Source: CAZQEZ01 sp964592475
GTDB lineage: Bacteria > Bacteroidota > Bacteroidia > Cytophagales > Cyclobacteriaceae
Reading direction: 5' to 3'
NCBI GenBank assembly: GCA_964592475.1
Contig: CAZQEZ010000061.1
Location: 1 to 26,636 of the forward strand
Length of the DNA: 26,636 nucleotides
The notes under the pieces: generated by a model
The model's database searches: none
What the model was told of the DNA's origin: nothing
What the model saw: only the letters and a program-made list of their open reading frames with translations
Shown here: in pieces, positions 9,350-19,164 of the stretch
How the letters are laid out: every line of letters starts with the position of its first letter
Position numbering within the stretch: position 1 is the stretch's first letter
Made by a program: the position numbers and the translations under genes

Positions 9350-11242
9350 TTATTTCAACTCGATTCCACAATTAAGAAACGTTTGATCAAAGGCGAAACC
9401 AATAAACATGGGGTAAACCCAGCTTTTATAGCGGCCCCATACGTCACCTTTATAATGCTCATATTCCTGCTGAATTGTAGCCACCAGTGGTTGCGCTTTT
9501 GTTCCTATTCGCCTTGCTACCATGGCTGCCTGTAATACTACCCATGGTTCTTCTTTCAGCTGCAAATATTGCTTGATCATAGGTATTGCTTCACTCGATT
9601 GGTTGAGATTTATCAGTGTTTCGGCAGCAGCCAGGGCTACCGCTGGCGATGGGTCTGATAAAGCTTGGTTCAGCGCCATTTTATATTCGTCAGCCAAAGT
9701 AATGTTGGCTTGCAAAGCCATTATTGTCCAAAATCTAATAGCTGATGTTTCACTATTGAGGTTTTGCTCCAGCACTTGTGCTACAGGTTCAGTATTGCCT
9801 ACTTCCCAGGCGGCATTTAGAATCTTTTCCGGCTGGTAAGCATTGCTATGAGAAAACTCATAAGGTGTACTGCTTTTAGCCTGGATCATCATTTCTGATT
9901 CGTGCATTAATCCAGTGTCATTATGCTCAATTATCCAAGTTTTAAGGGCTTGCTCAAGGGTAAGTTTTTTTTCAGCTACAGTTGGATCTTCTGCCAGATT
10001 TTGCAATTCATAAGGATCATTTTGCAAATCATATAATTCTTCCACAGGCTTTGCTTCATAAAAGCCAGCCGCAGGATGTTTCAGCTTGCCATCTTCGTGC
10101 AATTGATTTAGTTCAGCATAACTGGTTTTTCTGTCACTAAAAATTATTGCATCTTGTACATAGGGTCTTTGTGGCATAAAATGCCGAATGTAGATGTACC
10201 TGCCATCACTCACAGAGCGAGACATATCATAAACGTCATCGGCTCGGCTACGAGCTCCAAATACATATTCGCGATTTTTAGCTTTTTCCGGCCCTATCGC
10301 AACCTGTCCCTCCATATGAGATGGAATATCAACTCCTGCCATGGATAAAACAGTTGGGGCAAAATCGACAAAACTGATTAATTCATTATTTTTGCCTTTA
10401 TCAAAATTGAAATATTCCTGGTACTTCTGAGGCACACGTATGATAAGAGGCACCTGTAAACCACCATTTGTAAGCCACCTTTTATACCCTGGCAGTCCAT
10501 AGCCGTGGTCACCAAAGAAGAAGATAATCGTATTTTCATATTCTCCATCTTCTTTTAGTTGATTGATAATATCTCCTGCTTGCTGATCCATTACGGAAAT
10601 TAAATCATATTGCCTGGCCCATATTTTTTTAAAAGTGGCAGTGTTTGGTAGAACAGGAGGCAAGTTGGCTTCAGAAGCATCGTGTAGGTTTTCCAGTGTT
10701 TCAAAAATCACGGTGTCGGTATTATTGGTAGGGCCTTCGTGTGTGGTGCCAAAGTTAAACACGCTAAAAAATGGTTCCCCATTTTGGCGGCTGCGCCAAT
10801 GTGCTTCTTTGCCATTTTCATTCCATCGTCCACCCGGGTCAAAGTTATAATCAGTTTTTGAATTGTTGGTACAAAAATAGCCGTTAGGCCTGAGGTATTC
10901 CGGAATGGTTTTTATATTTTCAGGTATAGGAATATCTGATCTCAAATGTTGAGTACCAAGTGAAGTTGCATATACTCCTGTAATTAAACAACTACGGGCC
11001 GGAGAACAGATAGGTGCACTTGCATAAGCTTTTTGATACACTGCCCCTTCGCTGGCCAATTGGTCTAAGTTAGGAGTGTAAGCATAAGGGTCTCCATAGC
11101 AGCCGAGTCCGGGCCCAATATCCTCGGTAGAAATCCATAGTATATTTGGAGGGGGTAAGTCTTCTTGCTTGTTCTTTTGCTGCTGCTTACAGCCAGTAAA
11201 ATACAACAATATGATTACAATATGGATCCAGATATTCTTCAT
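9350..11242 (-). CDS. Sulfatase lipoprotein with C-terminal HEAT-like region
   Basis: Encodes a 630-residue formylglycine-dependent sulfatase, expected to hydrolyse a sulfate ester or sulfamate on an extracellular or periplasmic substrate. The N-terminus is a lipoprotein signal with the lipobox ending at C18 (YFTGC). The core begins at NILWISTEDIG, with the metal-binding E40/D41, and the signature C79-S-P-A-R83 fits C-x-P-x-R, with C79 the residue converted to formylglycine. Sequence style is closest to the N-sulfoglucosamine sulfohydrolase-like group, but the substrate cannot be read from sequence. After the core, about residues 475-600 form helical, Ala/Leu-rich repeats resembling HEAT repeats. 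It is paralogous to the sulfatase at 19744-21477. It appears to be transcribed alone: a strong terminator separates it from glgB upstream. No maturation enzyme is encoded in the window. Confidence 0.92.
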   Translation of the reverse strand: MKNIWIHIVIILLYFTGCKQQQKNKQEDLPPPNILWISTEDIGPGLGCYGDPYAYTPNLDQLASEGAVYQKAYASAPICSPARSCLITGVYATSLGTQHLRSDIPIPENIKTIPEYLRPNGYFCTNNSKTDYNFDPGGRWNENGKEAHWRSRQNGEPFFSVFNFGTTHEGPTNNTDTVIFETLENLHDASEANLPPVLPNTATFKKIWARQYDLISVMDQQAGDIINQLKEDGEYENTIIFFFGDHGYGLPGYKRWLTNGGLQVPLIIRVPQKYQEYFNFDKGKNNELISFVDFAPTVLSMAGVDIPSHMEGQVAIGPEKAKNREYVFGARSRADDVYDMSRSVSDGRYIYIRHFMPQRPYVQDAIIFSDRKTSYAELNQLHEDGKLKHPAAGFYEAKPVEELYDLQNDPYELQNLAEDPTVAEKKLTLEQALKTWIIEHNDTGLMHESEMMIQAKSSTPYEFSHSNAYQPEKILNAAWEVGNTEPVAQVLEQNLNSETSAIRFWTIMALQANITLADEYKMALNQALSDPSPAVALAAAETLINLNQSSEAIPMIKQYLQLKEEPWVVLQAAMVARRIGTKAQPLVATIQQEYEHYKGDVWGRYKSWVYPMFIGFAFDQTFLNCGIELK

Positions 11243-11266
11243 TTTGGGATATGTTTATGATTTGAA

Positions 11267-11274
11267 CAAATATA
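11267..11274 (-). promoter_or_regulatory. Probable -7 box for the sulfatase gene
   Basis: On the minus strand this reads TATATTTG, a full match to the Bacteroidota -7 consensus TAnnTTTG, about 25 bases before the ATG of the sulfatase at 11242. It sits between that gene and the terminator at 11325-11363, where an independent promoter is needed. A matching -33 TTTG is not evident. Confidence 0.45.
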
Positions 11275-11324
11275 GAAAAAATGATGATGAAGAATAGATA
11301 GGAAAGCCAAAAAAAGACCAGGAA

Positions 11325-11363
11325 AACAAAAAACCTTCACCCAGCTATCTCGGTGAAGGTTTT
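11325..11363 (-). terminator. Intrinsic terminator of the glgE operon
   Basis: AAAACCTTCACC (11330-11341) pairs perfectly with GGTGAAGGTTTT (11352-11363) around a 10-base loop, a 12-bp stem. Read on the minus strand the stem is followed by TTTTTTGTTTT. It begins 27 bases after the glgB stop codon, so it closes the operon and isolates the downstream sulfatase gene. Confidence 0.9.
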
Positions 11364-11390
11364 AAAATTATAATTAGCTGTATTTAATTA

Positions 11391-13511
11391 TTACCTTATC
11401 TTATATTTCAAATAAGTTACCCCTAACGGTGGTATGATAACTGAAATAGAAAACGGTCTGCCATGCATTTCCCAATCGTCACTATAAATGTCAGGTCGGT
11501 TAGATACACCACTACCTCCAAATTCCTGGTGATCGCTATTGAAAATTTCTTCATAACGACCTTTGAAAGGCACGCCCACTCTATATTCACTCCTTACCAC
11601 CGGAGTAAAGTTGCACAGCACCACGATACATTCATCATCAGATTCACCTTTTCTAAAAAAGCTGATAACACTGTTGGCGCTATCATTAATATCTATCCAT
11701 TGGAAGCCTTTTTCTTCAAACTGATTTTCATAAAGTGCTTTTTCATTTTTATAAATTTCATTTAGCGCTCTTAGCGTTTTTTGTACACCTTGATGCAGGG
11801 GATTATCATTTAAATGCCAGTCGAGGCTGAAGTCGTGTTGCCATTCGTGTGTTTGGCCAAATTCGGCACCCATAAATAGCAATTTACCGCCAGGGTGACC
11901 ATACATGTAAGCGTACAAGGTACGTAGATTAGCAAATTTTTGCCAATCGTCACCAGGCATTTTATTGATCATCGAATTTTTACCATAAACAACCTCATCA
12001 TGGGATAGCGGCAACATAAATTGCTCAGTAAAGCCGTACACTATACTAAAAGTGATTTCATTTTGATGGTATTGACGATGGATACATTCTTTTTGGAAGT
12101 ATTCAAGTGTATCGTGCATCCAGCCCATCATCCATTTCATATCAAAACCTAATCCTCCTACATAGGTAGGCCTCGATACCATTGGCCAGGCAGTTGATTC
12201 TTCTGCTATGGTATAGGTATCAGGAAATTCAAGGTGAGTAATTTCATTGAACTGTTTTAAAAAATCTATAGCTTCCAGATTTTCACGGCCACCAAATTTG
12301 TTAGGTATCCACTCATCGGCTTTTCTGGAATAATCTCGATATAACATTGATGCTACTGCATCTACTCGCAGACCATCAATATGGAATACATCTAACCAAT
12401 ATAATGCATTGCTGAGAAGAAAATTTTTAACTTCACTTCTGCCATAATTAAATATATAACTTTTCCAATCGGGATGATAACCTTCTCTGGGATCTGCATG
12501 CTCGTAAAGATGAGTACCATCAAAATAAGACAAGCCGTGCTGGTCACTAGGAAAATGAGACGGTACCCAGTCCAAAATAACTCCAATACCTGCCTTATGT
12601 AATTCGTTTATCAGGTACATAAAATCCTGTGGAGAACCGTAGCGGCTGGAGGGAGCAAAATAACCGGTAAGCTGATATCCCCAGCTTCCGTAAAAAGGGT
12701 GCTCCATCACCGGCATGAATTCAACATGGGTATAACCTAGGTAATTCAGATAATCAGGCAGCTCACTGGCCAATTCACGATAAGTAAGTGATCTATTCCC
12801 TTCTTCAGGCTTTCTTCGCCAGCTACCTATGTGCATTTCATATACCGCGAAAGGCTTTTTCAGGTGATCTGATTCCTTTCTTTTTTTCATCCATTCTTCA
12901 TCGCTCCAGGTAAATTCATTGTTCCAAACGATGGATGCAGTACGAGGTGGTTCTTCCCACATGAAAGCATAAGGATCGCCTTTTTCTACTGCATAATTAT
13001 TGTGGTTTGATACTATATAATATTTATAAACTTCACCTTGGTTCAAATCAGGAATAAAGCCTTCCCATATACCTGAGTCATCGAATCTCACTCCTAACAC
13101 GTGAGAATGCCTTTCCCAGCCATTGAAATTACCAACTACACTTACTTTTTTTGCATTAGGAGCCCAAACGGCAAAATAAGTACCCTTTTTACCTTTATAC
13201 TCCATGGTATGGGATCCCATTTTTTCATAAAGTTTGTAATGGCGTCCTTCTTTAAACAAATGAATATCGAAATCTGAAAATTTACTAATGTAAACAACAG
13301 GTCCATCAGTAGCGATAGATTCATTCGAAGGGGTGAAACTTTCCTGATGATCCATGTCTATTTTGTCCAGATCTTTTATGGCTTTTTCATTTTTGTCAAG
13401 ACTTGTTTCTGAATAGCTCTTATTTTCTTTGCTCACAGGCATATTGCTATCATTGGCAGCCTCACTTACTTTATTTGAAATGGATTGGTTTTTCTTATCT
13501 TGATTCATCAT
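11391..13511 (-). CDS. glgB: 1,4-alpha-glucan branching enzyme GlgB
   Basis: Encodes a 706-residue GH13 branching enzyme that cuts alpha-1,4-glucan chains and re-attaches them as alpha-1,6 branches, the last step of the pathway encoded here. A CBM48-like N2 domain starts near residue 83 (HLFKEGRH) and the catalytic barrel follows. The catalytic triad is present: nucleophile D384 (RVDAV), acid/base E437 (AEESTAW) and D505 (SHDEV), with the spacing of E. coli D405, E458 and D526. About the first 75 residues are charged, Ser/Lys/Asp/Glu-rich and probably disordered, taking the place of the N1 beta-sandwich of E. coli GlgB. The start overlaps the end of treS-mak by 17 bases, which suggests translational coupling. 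The next codon is also ATG, so the exact start could be 3 bases later. Confidence 0.96.
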   Translation of the reverse strand: MMNQDKKNQSISNKVSEAANDSNMPVSKENKSYSETSLDKNEKAIKDLDKIDMDHQESFTPSNESIATDGPVVYISKFSDFDIHLFKEGRHYKLYEKMGSHTMEYKGKKGTYFAVWAPNAKKVSVVGNFNGWERHSHVLGVRFDDSGIWEGFIPDLNQGEVYKYYIVSNHNNYAVEKGDPYAFMWEEPPRTASIVWNNEFTWSDEEWMKKRKESDHLKKPFAVYEMHIGSWRRKPEEGNRSLTYRELASELPDYLNYLGYTHVEFMPVMEHPFYGSWGYQLTGYFAPSSRYGSPQDFMYLINELHKAGIGVILDWVPSHFPSDQHGLSYFDGTHLYEHADPREGYHPDWKSYIFNYGRSEVKNFLLSNALYWLDVFHIDGLRVDAVASMLYRDYSRKADEWIPNKFGGRENLEAIDFLKQFNEITHLEFPDTYTIAEESTAWPMVSRPTYVGGLGFDMKWMMGWMHDTLEYFQKECIHRQYHQNEITFSIVYGFTEQFMLPLSHDEVVYGKNSMINKMPGDDWQKFANLRTLYAYMYGHPGGKLLFMGAEFGQTHEWQHDFSLDWHLNDNPLHQGVQKTLRALNEIYKNEKALYENQFEEKGFQWIDINDSANSVISFFRKGESDDECIVVLCNFTPVVRSEYRVGVPFKGRYEEIFNSDHQEFGGSGVSNRPDIYSDDWEMHGRPFSISVIIPPLGVTYLKYKIR

Positions 13512-16500
13512 GTTGTTTATTTTTTCTCATTATATATTTTATGCCTCTTATAGGTATAATGACCCAATCTGGTCGATTGTTTAATTCGTAATTGAGCTCA
13601 TAAATTGCCTTTTCTAATAAAAAGGTCTCCAATAAAATTTCCTGATCCTCTTTCGCTTTAGGCAGTAGTTCTTGTTGCCCAATAGTGGAAAAATATCTAC
13701 GTAAGTAAAAACCGCTAATATAATGATACCAGAGTTCTGCCCAATGTTCAAGAGATTCCACTTCCTCTTCTCTGATAGAATTGCTGTATTGAAACATGGC
13801 GCTATAAGCTGCGTAATGAAATGATCTTACCATGCCGGCTACATCGCGCAAAGGTGTTCTTTTCAATCTTCTTTCGCTAAACGAACGGGCAGGTTCTCCT
13901 TCAAAATCAATAATCACAAAATCTTTACCGGTAAATAAAACCTGACCCAAATGGTAGTCTCCATGGGCTCTTATTTTCATGGTGTCTATCTTCCGCGAAT
14001 AAATTCGTTTCAGCACCTTCAAAATATCACTCTTCATGCCAATGATAATGTCAGCTTCTGCCTTTATTTCCGGGCTTAGCCGATCATAATTGGCATCCAG
14101 GCTTTGAAAAGCAGTGCGAACCAGAGATTGCAAGGAAGAAAATAAACTTCGTTGATAATGTAAAGACGAAGCTTCTGGCTCAAAGTCGGGTTCTTTAGGT
14201 CTGGAACCGAGAGCCAAATGCATTTCAGCCGTACGCTGTCCTAACAAGCTGGCATTTTCTGAAATCGGTACCCCAATCGTTTCTTTTAAATCATCAGGGA
14301 TATGCGCAAAAGGAACAGGATTTACCATGGTTCCTTTAAAAGGTGGTACATGTTCAAAATCATCATTTGCCAATACTCTTTCAAAATATTGATTAAGCGA
14401 TTCTTTGAAATAAACCCAGGCATCGCCTTGGTTAGGTATCATCTCCTGCATCATACCCATAACCATGCTGCCACCTTTTTCCTTCACATTTTCTACTACT
14501 CCTGAGTAGCGAGGCACATGTTCAAACTGAGCTTTTTCTGTGAGAAAACGAGTGATTTCCAGGTCAGGATTTATGATTCTATCAAGTTTACGATAAAGCT
14601 TAAAAAAGAAATTATTTTGGAAAATAATGGATGTATTACTTTGCTCAGCACTTAAAACTTTTGATGCTGTAGCGTATTCTGGTTCTTCTTTTTCAATCGC
14701 TTTGGCTATTTTCTCTGCATCGCGTGTTATACTAAAAATTATATCAGAGCCATTCGATTTGATTTTTTTCTTTTTGCGCATTAGGCTGAAAAGTGCTTTG
14801 CGAAATTCATCACTATAAACGGCATCATAAACGAAACCGGGTTCATCATCATTTTTTACCGAACAAATGATGGCTTGATGTGACATTTCGCGCAATTCTT
14901 CCTCTTCATCCTCTTTGGCTAAAGCTATCGGTAATTGATAGAACTCTGGTAAGCCTTCAGTATACTTTATTTCGAGCAATAGCCAGAAAAATCGTTGTTT
15001 TCCGTGATCAATGGCCGTTTTTTCGATAACGTCAATATCTTGTATTTTCCTGGCTTTTCCTCCAAACCAGCGACATTTATTTATATAAAAAGGCATTACT
15101 TTTTTCAAAAACGTCTTTTGGTTAGCAGGCTTAAAAATTTCCTCCAGCTTATTTATAGTAAAAGCTGGTTTTGATTTATTTTCGATATCAGTTTCATGTT
15201 CTTTAGGCTTTTGTAGTAAAAACCAATAGTAGCCATTAGGTGCTAGTGTAAACAGGTAGGGCTCTTCTTTTATATGTGGAAATTTGTTTTGGCTAAATAC
15301 TTCTAATGGTGTAAAATCATGATATTTTGATAAATCAATTTCGGCTGCTTCGCTAAATCGGCTCAAATTCACAATTACTAAAATTATTTCTTCTTCATAA
15401 ATTCGAAGAAAAGCCAGCACTTTTGAATTAGTAGGAGATAAAAATTGGATACTACCTCGGCTGAAAGCTTTGAATTGCTTTCGCATATGGATAACCCGCT
15501 TCATGAACCAGAACAAGCTACTCAAATTTTTCTGTTGAGTTTCCACATTTACTGCTTCATATTGATACTCAGGATCAAGAATTACAGGTAAATACAATTG
15601 CTGAGGATTCGCGTCTGAAAATCCAGCATTTCTATCGGCACTCCATTGCATAGGAGTACGTACTCCATCGCGGTCACCTAAATAGTAATTATCACCCATA
15701 CCTATTTCATCACCATAATATATTACAGGTGTACCCGGTAAAGAAAAAAGTAGGTAATTCATCAATTCAATTTTCTTCCTGTTATTGTCAAGTAAGGGTG
15801 CCAACCGATGACGAATACCCATGTTAATTTTGGCCTTTGGGTCTTTGGTATATACTTTATACATGTAATCCCTCTCTTCATCAGTTACCATTTCTAAAGT
15901 AAGTTCGTCATGGTTACGCAAAAACATGGCCCACTGACAAGAATCTGGTATTTCGGGAGTCTGATCGAAAATATCAATAATCGGATACCGGTCTTCCATT
16001 TTCAAACTCATGAACATACGCGGCATAATAGGGAAGTGGTAGTTCATGTGGCATTCGTCGCCATCGCCAAAATAAGCGGCAGCATCTTCCGGCCACATAT
16101 TGGCTTCTGCCAGCAACATTTTACCTTCATGATTATCATCCACGTGCTTGCGAAGCCTTTTTAAAAACGTGTGAGTTTCTGGCAGGTTTTCACAATTGGT
16201 ACCATTCCTTTCGAATAAATAGGGAACAGCATCTAATCGAAAACCATCTACCCCCATTTTGAGCCAGTAATCAAGCATTTTGAATATTTCTTGTTGTACC
16301 TTTTCATTATCAAAATTAAGGTCTGGCTGTTGTGAATAAAATCGGTGCCAATAATATTGATTGGCTTCGTTATCCCAGGTCCAGTTGCTATGTTCAAAAT
16401 CTTTAAAAATGATTCTGGCATCTTTATATTCTGAGGGATCATCAGTCCATACATAATAATCTCGGTAGGCAGATCCTTTTTTAGCTTTTCTAGCCCTCTG

Positions 16501-16860
16501 AAACCATGGATGCTGATCAGAAGTGTGATTTACTACCAGTTCAGTAATCACCTTAATGTTACGAGCGTGTGCCTCATTTAAAAATTTCTTAAATGAACCA
16601 ATATTTCCATAAGCAGGATTAATTGTATAGTAATCGGCGATATCGTAACCATCATCGCGTAATGGAGATGGATAAAAAGGCAGCAACCAAATGGCTGTAA
16701 CTCCCAGATGCTCCAGATAATCTAATTTATCTAAAAGTCCTCGAAAATCACCGATGCCATCACCATTACTGTCTTTAAATGCTTTTATATGAAGTTCATA
16801 AATAATGGCATCTTTATACCAATGTAAATTGTCATCTAACTCTTTTATAGATTTAGCCAT
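13495..16860 (-). CDS. treS: Trehalose synthase-maltokinase fusion (TreS-Mak)
   Basis: Encodes 1121 residues joining two consecutive enzymes. Residues 1 to about 545 are a GH13 trehalose synthase interconverting trehalose and maltose, with nucleophile D210 (FRLDAVPYLFER), E252 (AEANMWPED) and D318 (RNHDELT). From about residue 575 to the end is a maltokinase that phosphorylates maltose to maltose-1-phosphate with a nucleoside triphosphate. Its N-terminal cap shows CRWFGGKAR near residue 597, and its aminoglycoside-phosphotransferase-like kinase motifs are HGDYHLGQ (D968) and IDFEGEPAR (D985). TreS-Mak fusions are known in many bacteria. The gene starts 15 bases after the glgE stop and overlaps glgB by 17 bases, so the three genes form one operon. 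It hands maltose-1-phosphate to GlgE without release of free maltose being needed, which is inferred from the fusion. Confidence 0.96.
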   Translation of the reverse strand: MAKSIKELDDNLHWYKDAIIYELHIKAFKDSNGDGIGDFRGLLDKLDYLEHLGVTAIWLLPFYPSPLRDDGYDIADYYTINPAYGNIGSFKKFLNEAHARNIKVITELVVNHTSDQHPWFQRARKAKKGSAYRDYYVWTDDPSEYKDARIIFKDFEHSNWTWDNEANQYYWHRFYSQQPDLNFDNEKVQQEIFKMLDYWLKMGVDGFRLDAVPYLFERNGTNCENLPETHTFLKRLRKHVDDNHEGKMLLAEANMWPEDAAAYFGDGDECHMNYHFPIMPRMFMSLKMEDRYPIIDIFDQTPEIPDSCQWAMFLRNHDELTLEMVTDEERDYMYKVYTKDPKAKINMGIRHRLAPLLDNNRKKIELMNYLLFSLPGTPVIYYGDEIGMGDNYYLGDRDGVRTPMQWSADRNAGFSDANPQQLYLPVILDPEYQYEAVNVETQQKNLSSLFWFMKRVIHMRKQFKAFSRGSIQFLSPTNSKVLAFLRIYEEEIILVIVNLSRFSEAAEIDLSKYHDFTPLEVFSQNKFPHIKEEPYLFTLAPNGYYWFLLQKPKEHETDIENKSKPAFTINKLEEIFKPANQKTFLKKVMPFYINKCRWFGGKARKIQDIDVIEKTAIDHGKQRFFWLLLEIKYTEGLPEFYQLPIALAKEDEEEELREMSHQAIICSVKNDDEPGFVYDAVYSDEFRKALFSLMRKKKKIKSNGSDIIFSITRDAEKIAKAIEKEEPEYATASKVLSAEQSNTSIIFQNNFFFKLYRKLDRIINPDLEITRFLTEKAQFEHVPRYSGVVENVKEKGGSMVMGMMQEMIPNQGDAWVYFKESLNQYFERVLANDDFEHVPPFKGTMVNPVPFAHIPDDLKETIGVPISENASLLGQRTAEMHLALGSRPKEPDFEPEASSLHYQRSLFSSLQSLVRTAFQSLDANYDRLSPEIKAEADIIIGMKSDILKVLKRIYSRKIDTMKIRAHGDYHLGQVLFTGKDFVIIDFEGEPARSFSERRLKRTPLRDVAGMVRSFHYAAYSAMFQYSNSIREEEVESLEHWAELWYHYISGFYLRRYFSTIGQQELLPKAKEDQEILLETFLLEKAIYELNYELNNRPDWVIIPIRGIKYIMRKNKQHDESR

Positions 16861-16875
16861 GTTTAAAATTAAATT

Positions 16876-18828
16876 CTAAAATTGTTCAACTTTAAAAATG
16901 TGAGCTGGAGCTTTATCAGGAACCAACTCTACAAAATTCCACTCACCTTGCCAATGATATTTGTGCCCGCTTAGCTGGTCGTGCACCCAAAAGGGTTTAT
17001 TCGGGTCTATGCCTAATTCTTGTAAAGGCATTTTTACCCAAGCACCTTGCGTAAAGAATGAATCTAGATTTACAGCAATGATCATAGGATTAGTGCCTTC
17101 ATCATTATTCTTACCATACACCAGCAGGTTGTCATTGTCACATTGTCCAAAGTGGATGTTCCAAGTAGTTTGCAAAGCAGGATTTTCCCGCCTTATTCGA
17201 TTTAGTTCTGTTAAATAGTAGCGGATACGTGTGGGTTGATCCCAATCCCAATGTTTAATTTCGTATTTCTCATTGTCAATATATTCTTCTCGCAATGGGT
17301 GGGGTGTATTATATCCAAAATCAAATACTGGAGCATAGACACCATAATTAGAAGATAAAGTACCGGCCAAAATTGCCCTGGCAATAAAGGCAGCCTCCCC
17401 TTTGTTTTGTAAGCTTTCCGGTAATATATCGGGTGTATTAGGCCAGAAATTTGGGCGGAAGTACTCCCGCATTTCTGTTTTGGTAAGTTCATTGAGATAT
17501 TGCTCAAACTCAGAACGATTGTTTCTCCAGGTAAAATAAGTGTAGGATTGATTGAAGCCCACTTTGGCCAATTGTTCCATCACCCGTGGCCGGGTAAAAG
17601 CTTCAGCCAAAAAGATAATATCCGGATACTCTTTTTTAATTTCAGCAATACACCAGTGCCAAAATCGGAATGATTTGGTGTGAGGATTGTCTACTCTAAA
17701 TATGTGAATTCCTTTATCTATCCAGCAATCAAATACGCTTTTTAGTTCCTTCCAAAGGTTTTGCCAATCGTCATTTTCAAAATTAAGGGGTAGTACATCC
17801 TGATATTTTTTAGGTGGGTTTTCCGCGTATTGCACCGTACCATCGGGCCGCCAGCGAAACCAATCAGGATGCTCTTTCACATAAGGATGATCGGGTGAGC
17901 ATTGAAAGGCAATATCCAGGCCAATATCAATATCCATATCTTTAGCTTTTTTTACTAAAGTTGTAAAATCCTGCATGGTCCCTAATTCTTTATGAATGGC
18001 CTTGTGCCCACCGTCAGTATTGCCAATAGCCCAGGGAGACCCAGGTTCCTCTGGTTGAGCCTCCGGTGCATTATCTTTACCTTTCCGGAACGCGGTGCCT
18101 ATGGGATGAATGGGAGGGAAGTACAACACATCAAATCCCATCTTTTTAATGGTAGGTAGTATTCTTTCTACATCTTGAAAAGTACCATGCTTGCCCGGTT
18201 CAAGAGCGGTAGAACGTGGAAACACCTCATACCAAGTGCTAAAAAGAGCCTTTTTGCGTTCTACTTCGCAATGTAGTGTTTTGTATCGGGCGGCATCTTT
18301 ACGATTGGCACACAAATACATTAGCTCTGAGACTTCATTACTTAGGAATAGCGAAATAGCTGAGGCTGTATCTACCCTCGAGTCTAATTGCTTAAGCCAA
18401 CTATCAATTTGCTCTTTTTGCTGAGGTGTAGCTCTTTTTTTTGCATCTTTAAGCATGTCTACACCAATTTGCAACGCTACATCCATCGTTTGATTGGCCT
18501 CAAATTTTGCTTTAATGCCTTTTTGCCAGCTAAAGAAATGGTCTACCCAAGCCTCTATGGTGTATTCGTACCAACCTATTTCAGGTGTATTAAAGGTCGC
18601 TTCCCACTGATCTTGCATACCCGGGGTCATGATGACTTCTTGCCATTTTTGTTCACCATTCTTTCTAAAAAGCAATAAAGATTTTACTACATCATGTCCA
18701 TCGGCAAATACAGTGGCAATAACTTTCACTTTTTCTCCCTCACTACGCCTAATATGGAATTTGCCACAATCTATTTCGGGATATACTTTTTCTATGATGG
18801 CACGTTGTCTTCCTTCTTGTTCATTCAT
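16876..18828 (-). CDS. glgE: Alpha-1,4-glucan:maltose-1-phosphate maltosyltransferase GlgE
   Basis: Encodes a 650-residue GH13 enzyme that transfers maltosyl units from maltose-1-phosphate to the non-reducing ends of alpha-1,4-glucan. An N-terminal beta-sandwich and helical domain (about 1-200) precedes the barrel. The nucleophile is D380 in FRVDNPHTK and the acid/base is E409 in FLAEAFTRP; their 29-residue separation equals that of D394 and E423 in Streptomyces coelicolor GlgE. The late motif KYEIKHWDW is also typical. Length is normal for the family (about 660). It is the first gene of the operon and ends 15 bases before treS-mak. Expression is probably driven from within the 345-base gap upstream. 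Confidence 0.96.
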   Translation of the reverse strand: MNEQEGRQRAIIEKVYPEIDCGKFHIRRSEGEKVKVIATVFADGHDVVKSLLLFRKNGEQKWQEVIMTPGMQDQWEATFNTPEIGWYEYTIEAWVDHFFSWQKGIKAKFEANQTMDVALQIGVDMLKDAKKRATPQQKEQIDSWLKQLDSRVDTASAISLFLSNEVSELMYLCANRKDAARYKTLHCEVERKKALFSTWYEVFPRSTALEPGKHGTFQDVERILPTIKKMGFDVLYFPPIHPIGTAFRKGKDNAPEAQPEEPGSPWAIGNTDGGHKAIHKELGTMQDFTTLVKKAKDMDIDIGLDIAFQCSPDHPYVKEHPDWFRWRPDGTVQYAENPPKKYQDVLPLNFENDDWQNLWKELKSVFDCWIDKGIHIFRVDNPHTKSFRFWHWCIAEIKKEYPDIIFLAEAFTRPRVMEQLAKVGFNQSYTYFTWRNNRSEFEQYLNELTKTEMREYFRPNFWPNTPDILPESLQNKGEAAFIARAILAGTLSSNYGVYAPVFDFGYNTPHPLREEYIDNEKYEIKHWDWDQPTRIRYYLTELNRIRRENPALQTTWNIHFGQCDNDNLLVYGKNNDEGTNPMIIAVNLDSFFTQGAWVKMPLQELGIDPNKPFWVHDQLSGHKYHWQGEWNFVELVPDKAPAHIFKVEQF

Positions 18829-18967
18829 GGAATAGAATAATTTAAAAAATTTTGGAGATATACTGGTAAAAAAGGTTGAATACTTAAAACTAACTAATCC
18901 TATTAATAATTGTTCTTATAGGTGCTTATGAAATGATTTTTCTTAAAAGCTAAGTTAGAGCTGCATA

Positions 18968-18975
18968 CAAAATTA
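18968..18975 (-). promoter_or_regulatory. Possible -7 box of the glgE operon
   Basis: On the minus strand this reads TAATTTTG, a match to TAnnTTTG, about 140 bases before the glgE ATG. A -33 TTTG is not clear. In sequence this AT-rich the motif can occur by chance. Confidence 0.3.
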
Positions 18976-19147
18976 GAAAGAATTTTATTTTTATAAAAAT
19001 TTTCGTTTCTTTTTCTAATGTGCTAAAACAGTATAAGCAATTAAACTGATAATTTATATATTTTAATTGGGTGGTATAAAGATCAATAAATGAGCCTGAG
19101 TGCCAAATCCAGTCAGTAATTAGGGCTGGAGGTTTAAACAGTTGATT

Positions 19148-19164
19148 AAAAAAAGCCTTTGCTT
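19148..19164 (-). terminator. Weak terminator after the YkgJ-type gene
   Basis: On the minus strand, AAGC-AAAG-GCTT is followed by a run of T, 10 bases past the stop codon at 19174. The stem is only 4 bp, so some readthrough into the glgE operon is possible. Confidence 0.3.
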
